Shown here piece by piece: positions 50,266 through 53,207 of a stretch of 53,207 nucleotides of DNA; position 1 is the stretch's first letter; each line of letters starts with the position of its first letter. Under the pieces are notes generated by a model, which saw nothing but the letters and a program-made list of their open reading frames with translations, did not search any database and had not been told where the DNA came from. Source of the stretch: SIG607 sp045586405 (GTDB taxonomy: Bacteria > Bacillota > Clostridia > Oscillospirales > Acutalibacteraceae); NCBI GenBank assembly GCA_045586405.1, contig JAZNAG010000004.1:1-53207 (forward strand), given 5' to 3'. Both the position numbers and the translations under genes were made by a program.

Positions 50266-50820
50266 ATGGTTGTATTGCTGATAACCGTTGCCATCCTGCT
50301 CTCTTCTGCCGGCTGTGGCAAGCAGAAGAAAGCATCTGCCCGGCAGCCCAAACGGGATTACTCCGAATTTGCAGGTATCGTGGAGGACACGAAAAGCTGG
50401 TACGATGAACTGATGGCGATGCCCATTGCCAGTGCGGATATGTCCGAGGATCAGCTGCGGAAATTGGCGGCCGATGCCTTTCGGATCAATCTGAGCTTTA
50501 CATGGACGCCCACAACGGATATTTCCTATGAATTTACACTGCTGGAGAGAACCAGTACGGTAGAAATTCCTGCGGGTATGGCGTATGCCGGTATGTTCTA
50601 TAATAATAACAATGCCCGGGGCAATATCTGGAAAGTGCTGCTGTCTCATTATCCCGCCCCGACCAGCCGCCCGGATATGTTCAGTGCGGCCTTCGGCAGC
50701 GCTGCCGGCGAATTGGATCTGAAACCGCTGGCAAACGGCAAAAACACCATTCATATCTATGCCCGCCTTTCCAATGGTGAACTGCTGGAAGTCTACCGAA
50801 CCGTTCTGAAGGTGGATTAA
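50266..50820 (+). CDS. Putative lipoprotein with probable frameshift at its start
   Basis: The frame from ATG 50266 (184 residues) begins MVVLLITVAILLSSAGC, a lipoprotein signal with lipobox SSAGC, then a charged linker and a C-terminal beta-rich domain I do not recognise. However, AGGAGG (50244-50249) is ideally placed for ATG 50258, not 50266. From 50258 the reading is ATG AAA AAA TGG... and stops after seven codons. One more A in the A6 run would give MKKMVVLLITV..., a normal signal peptide with the lysines it now lacks. So a single-base deletion, slippage, or sequencing error is likely. If expressed, the protein is anchored outside the membrane. Confidence 0.6.
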   Translation: MVVLLITVAILLSSAGCGKQKKASARQPKRDYSEFAGIVEDTKSWYDELMAMPIASADMSEDQLRKLAADAFRINLSFTWTPTTDISYEFTLLERTSTVEIPAGMAYAGMFYNNNNARGNIWKVLLSHYPAPTSRPDMFSAAFGSAAGELDLKPLANGKNTIHIYARLSNGELLEVYRTVLKVD

Positions 50821-50851
50821 AAAGATTATGTAAACCTTCGAAATCAGATTT

Positions 50852-50920
50852 ATCGCTCCGCTGCCCAAAACGCACGATCCCTTGGCCCCCTCAGGGAGGG
50901 AGGCAAGGGTACGGAGCGAT
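50852..50920. repeat. Nested palindrome, REP-like
   Basis: Outer arms ATCGCTCCG (50852-50860) and CGGAGCGAT (50912-50920); inner CCCTTG (50879-50884) with CAAGGG (50904-50909) and CCCTC with GAGGG. It lies between the convergent lipoprotein and acyl-CoA ligase genes and resembles dispersed intergenic repeats. Confidence 0.5.
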
Positions 50921-50963
50921 CACGCAACTGTGCGATCAATCGGAATTTCGCCCTCAACGAAAA

Positions 50964-50994
50964 ACGGTCGCTGCCTTGGCTTGGCAGCGACCGT
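50964..50994. terminator. Bidirectional terminator between the lipoprotein and TIM barrel/CoA-ligase genes
   Basis: ACGGTCGCTGCC/GGCAGCGACCGT, a perfect 12-bp stem with 7-nt loop, followed by CTTCTT on the plus strand and TTTTCG on the minus strand. Confidence 0.75.
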
Positions 50995-51006
50995 CTTCTT
51001 ATTCAC

Positions 51007-53207
51007 TTATTTTCCGGGGCCTGCGGTATCGGCACCATCACCGGTAAGACCCAGCCGCTGGGCGGCATCCTGCCGCATTTTGTATTTCAGCACCTTGCCG
51101 GCAGCATTCATGGGGAAGCTGTCCACAAAATCGATGTACTTAGGCACTTTATGCCGAGCCATGCTGGCCTTGATATAGGCGGTCATTTCTTCTACCGTCA
51201 CAGAGCCCGGCTCCTTGAGAATGATGCAGGCCATGATTTCTTCACCGTACTTCTTGTCCGGCACACCGATCACCTGCACATCCTTGGTTTGGGGATGGGT
51301 GTAGATAAATTCCTCGATCTCCTTGGGGTAGATATTCTCACCGGCGCGGATGATCATATCCTTCAGACGACCGGTGATTCGCACATTGCCGTCCTCGTCC
51401 ATACAAGCCAGATCTCCGGAATGAAGCCAGCCCTCCGCGTCAATGGTGTCGGCGGTGGCCTGAGGCATTTTGTAGTAGCCCTTCATGGTGTTGTAGCCCT
51501 TGGCGCAGAACTCACCGTTGACACCGGCAGGTACTTCCAATCCGGTTTCCGGGTCGATGATCTTACAGCGCACATGGGGGAAGGCGTAACCCACAGTATC
51601 GGTTCGTACCTCCAGAGAATCGGTCCAGGCACTCATGGTGTTGCCCGGGGCGCATTCTGTCTGACCGTAGACACTGACAATGCCGCGCATGTTCATTTCA
51701 TCCGGCTGGGCAGCACGGCGCATCAGCTCCGGGTGGCAGCCTGCGCCGGCCATGATGCCGGTGCGCATATGGGAAAAATCGGTTTTCCGGTAGTCCGGGT
51801 GGTTGAACATAGCGATGAACATGGTGGGAACGCCGTTGAAGCAGGTGATCTTTTCCTGATTGATGCAGGAAAGGCTTTGCTTTGCCGAGAAATAAGGCAT
51901 GGGGCAGACGGTTGCGCCATGGGTCATAGAGGCGGTCATGGAGAGGGTCATGCCGAAGCAGTGGAACATGGGGACCTGCACCATCATGCGGTCGGCGGTG
52001 GACAGACCCATCCGGTCACCGATACATTTGCCGTTGTTGACCACATTGTAATGGGTTAACATAACACCTTTGGGGAATCCGGTGGTTCCGGAGGTGTACT
52101 GCATATTGCACACATCGTCGGGGCGTACCTGAGCGGCCAATCTGGACAGCTGCTCCGGAGCGGTCAGATGAGCCCGGTTCATGGCCTCCGGGAAGGTCAG
52201 ACAGCCCGGCTGCCGGAAACCTACGGTGATCACATTCCGCAGGAAGGGGAGCTTTTTGCAGTGGAGGGGGTCTCCGGGCTTTGTGCCGGAAATTTCCGGA
52301 CAGATCTCGTTGATGATGGCTTTGTAATTGGAGTCCAGGCAGCTTTCGATCATCACAAGGGTGTGGGTATCGGACTGCCGGAGCAGATACTCGGCTTCGT
52401 GGATCTTGTAGGCGGTGTTGACCGTCACCAGCACAGCACCGATCTTGGTGGTAGCCCAGAAAGTGATAAACCATTCCGGTACATTGGTGGCCCAGATGGC
52501 AACCTTGGAACCGGCCTTGACACCCATACTGATCAGCGCTCTGGCAAAGGCATCCACATCCTCCCGGAACTGGGTGTAGGTGCGGGTATAGTCCAAAGTG
52601 GTGTACTTGAAGGCATACTGGTCAGGGAATTCCTCCACCATCCGATCCAGCACCTGAGAGAAGGTCAGGTCGATCAGCTCGTCCTTCTTCCAAACATACT
52701 GACCGCTGCCGTCGTGGTTGAAATACAAGGTTTTTTTGCCGCTGCGGGGATTGTCGAACCGGCTCATGTAGTTGACGAAATAGGGGAAGATAATCTCCCG
52801 GTCCTGCACATCCTCCAGCCAGTCCGGCTTCCATTCCAGAGAGATGGAACCGCTGTAGTTTACGGAGGACAGCGCCCGCATAAACTCGGGGATGGGGGCG
52901 GAACCTTCACCGATCAGGGTATAGGCACCGGTGTCGTCGGAATCCCGGAGGTGTACATGGCGAACATAGTCGCCCAGATTTTTGATGGTGGTATCGCCGC
53001 TCTCGCCGTAATCCCGGTAGGGGTGGTGTACGTCCCAGAGAACTGCCAGCTCGTCGCAGGCAAACTCGTCCAGCAGACGGCGAAGCCGGGCGGTGTCGGC
53101 ATAGATGCCGCTGGTTTTGATAAGGATGGTTACATCCTGACGAATGGCCTCCGGGAGGAGGGCGCGGAGATTTTCTTTCACCTGTGCTTCGTCGTCGTGA
53201 AGGGCGC
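51007..53207 (-). CDS. Partial: xylose-isomerase-like TIM barrel fused to AMP-dependent acyl-CoA ligase
   Basis: The frame is open through the window's right edge, so the 5' end is missing (GTG 53181 is internal). The visible N-terminal ~165 residues are the last part of a sugar phosphate isomerase/epimerase-like barrel: WDVHHPYRDYG, VRHVHLRDSDD and ISLEWKPDW supply metal and substrate residues. The rest (~550 residues) is an adenylate-forming ligase: TSGTTGFPKGV (ATP loop), YGQTECAPG, GWLHSGDLACMDEDG, GRLKDMIIRAGENIYP and the catalytic Lys in AAGKVLKYK, as in fatty acid/2-methyl acyl-CoA synthetases. It converts an acid plus ATP and CoA to an acyl-CoA. I know of no standard enzyme with this fusion. 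The acid substrate is unknown. Confidence 0.85.
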   Translation of the reverse strand, partial: ALHDDEAQVKENLRALLPEAIRQDVTILIKTSGIYADTARLRRLLDEFACDELAVLWDVHHPYRDYGESGDTTIKNLGDYVRHVHLRDSDDTGAYTLIGEGSAPIPEFMRALSSVNYSGSISLEWKPDWLEDVQDREIIFPYFVNYMSRFDNPRSGKKTLYFNHDGSGQYVWKKDELIDLTFSQVLDRMVEEFPDQYAFKYTTLDYTRTYTQFREDVDAFARALISMGVKAGSKVAIWATNVPEWFITFWATTKIGAVLVTVNTAYKIHEAEYLLRQSDTHTLVMIESCLDSNYKAIINEICPEISGTKPGDPLHCKKLPFLRNVITVGFRQPGCLTFPEAMNRAHLTAPEQLSRLAAQVRPDDVCNMQYTSGTTGFPKGVMLTHYNVVNNGKCIGDRMGLSTADRMMVQVPMFHCFGMTLSMTASMTHGATVCPMPYFSAKQSLSCINQEKITCFNGVPTMFIAMFNHPDYRKTDFSHMRTGIMAGAGCHPELMRRAAQPDEMNMRGIVSVYGQTECAPGNTMSAWTDSLEVRTDTVGYAFPHVRCKIIDPETGLEVPAGVNGEFCAKGYNTMKGYYKMPQATADTIDAEGWLHSGDLACMDEDGNVRITGRLKDMIIRAGENIYPKEIEEFIYTHPQTKDVQVIGVPDKKYGEEIMACIILKEPGSVTVEEMTAYIKASMARHKVPKYIDFVDSFPMNAAGKVLKYKMRQDAAQRLGLTGDGADTAGPGK

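Overview
The window looks like a piece of a Clostridia genome (Bacillota; probably a gut anaerobe of the Oscillospirales type). Pointers are an IspH-ribosomal protein S1 fusion, an NfnAB electron-bifurcating pair, a flavin reductase-rubredoxin fusion, the GGGtGRT/Fe-S scaffold pair, the YhaO/YhaN pair and DUF951/DUF5685 genes. Almost every gene has a strong purine-rich ribosome binding site and many have sigma-A promoters with 17-bp spacers. No rRNA, CRISPR array, transposase or integrase was seen.

Layout. 1-2,660: Fe-S scaffold plus GGGtGRT operon (minus), then a gene-free stretch that carries a consensus promoter, paired segments and an intrinsic terminator, i.e. a candidate ~400-nt non-coding RNA. 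2,660-9,320: nfnAB, bioY, flavin reductase-rubredoxin, glyA, degV, ung; an array of 21-bp-period repeats lies between the divergent degV and ung promoters. 9,350-13,690: operon DUF951-prfA-tsaC-coaE-M18 aminopeptidase (minus). 13,700-17,270: yhaO-yhaN DNA-repair pair (plus). 17,270-29,400: one tightly packed ten-gene minus operon, uvrB to ispH-rpsA. 29,450-35,630: cell-surface polysaccharide cluster (dTDP-rhamnose genes rfbA, rfbB, rfbD without rfbC, two glycosyltransferases, one polymerase/ligase-like membrane protein) with a gene remnant at its end.

35,640-41,110 is an accessory, defence-like region: an inverted-repeat element, then a HEPN-type protein, a Fic protein and a GIY-YIG nuclease on the plus strand, converging on a two-gene minus unit that encodes a class III nucleotidyl-cyclase-like protein and an unrecognised partner. 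tRNA-Arg(CCG) follows at 41,291-41,366.

From about 41,500 to the end the composition changes: the genes are visibly richer in G+C and use CGG and CTG heavily. This block has a six-gene sugar or sugar-acid catabolic operon (sialidase-like protein, SDR, HpcH/HpaI aldolase, aldo/keto reductase, serine hydrolase, Gfo/Idh oxidoreductase) driven from a divergent promoter region, an AraC regulator and an ABC exporter on the other side, a lipoprotein whose start region looks frameshifted, and a partial protein joining a xylose-isomerase-like TIM barrel to an acyl-CoA ligase. The change may be horizontal transfer or an assembly join; the sequence alone cannot decide.

Start codons were chosen from ribosome binding sites. 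They differ from the longest open frame for several genes, notably the TTG starts of ispH-rpsA and of the cyclase-like gene. All homology statements come from motif recognition, not database searches.
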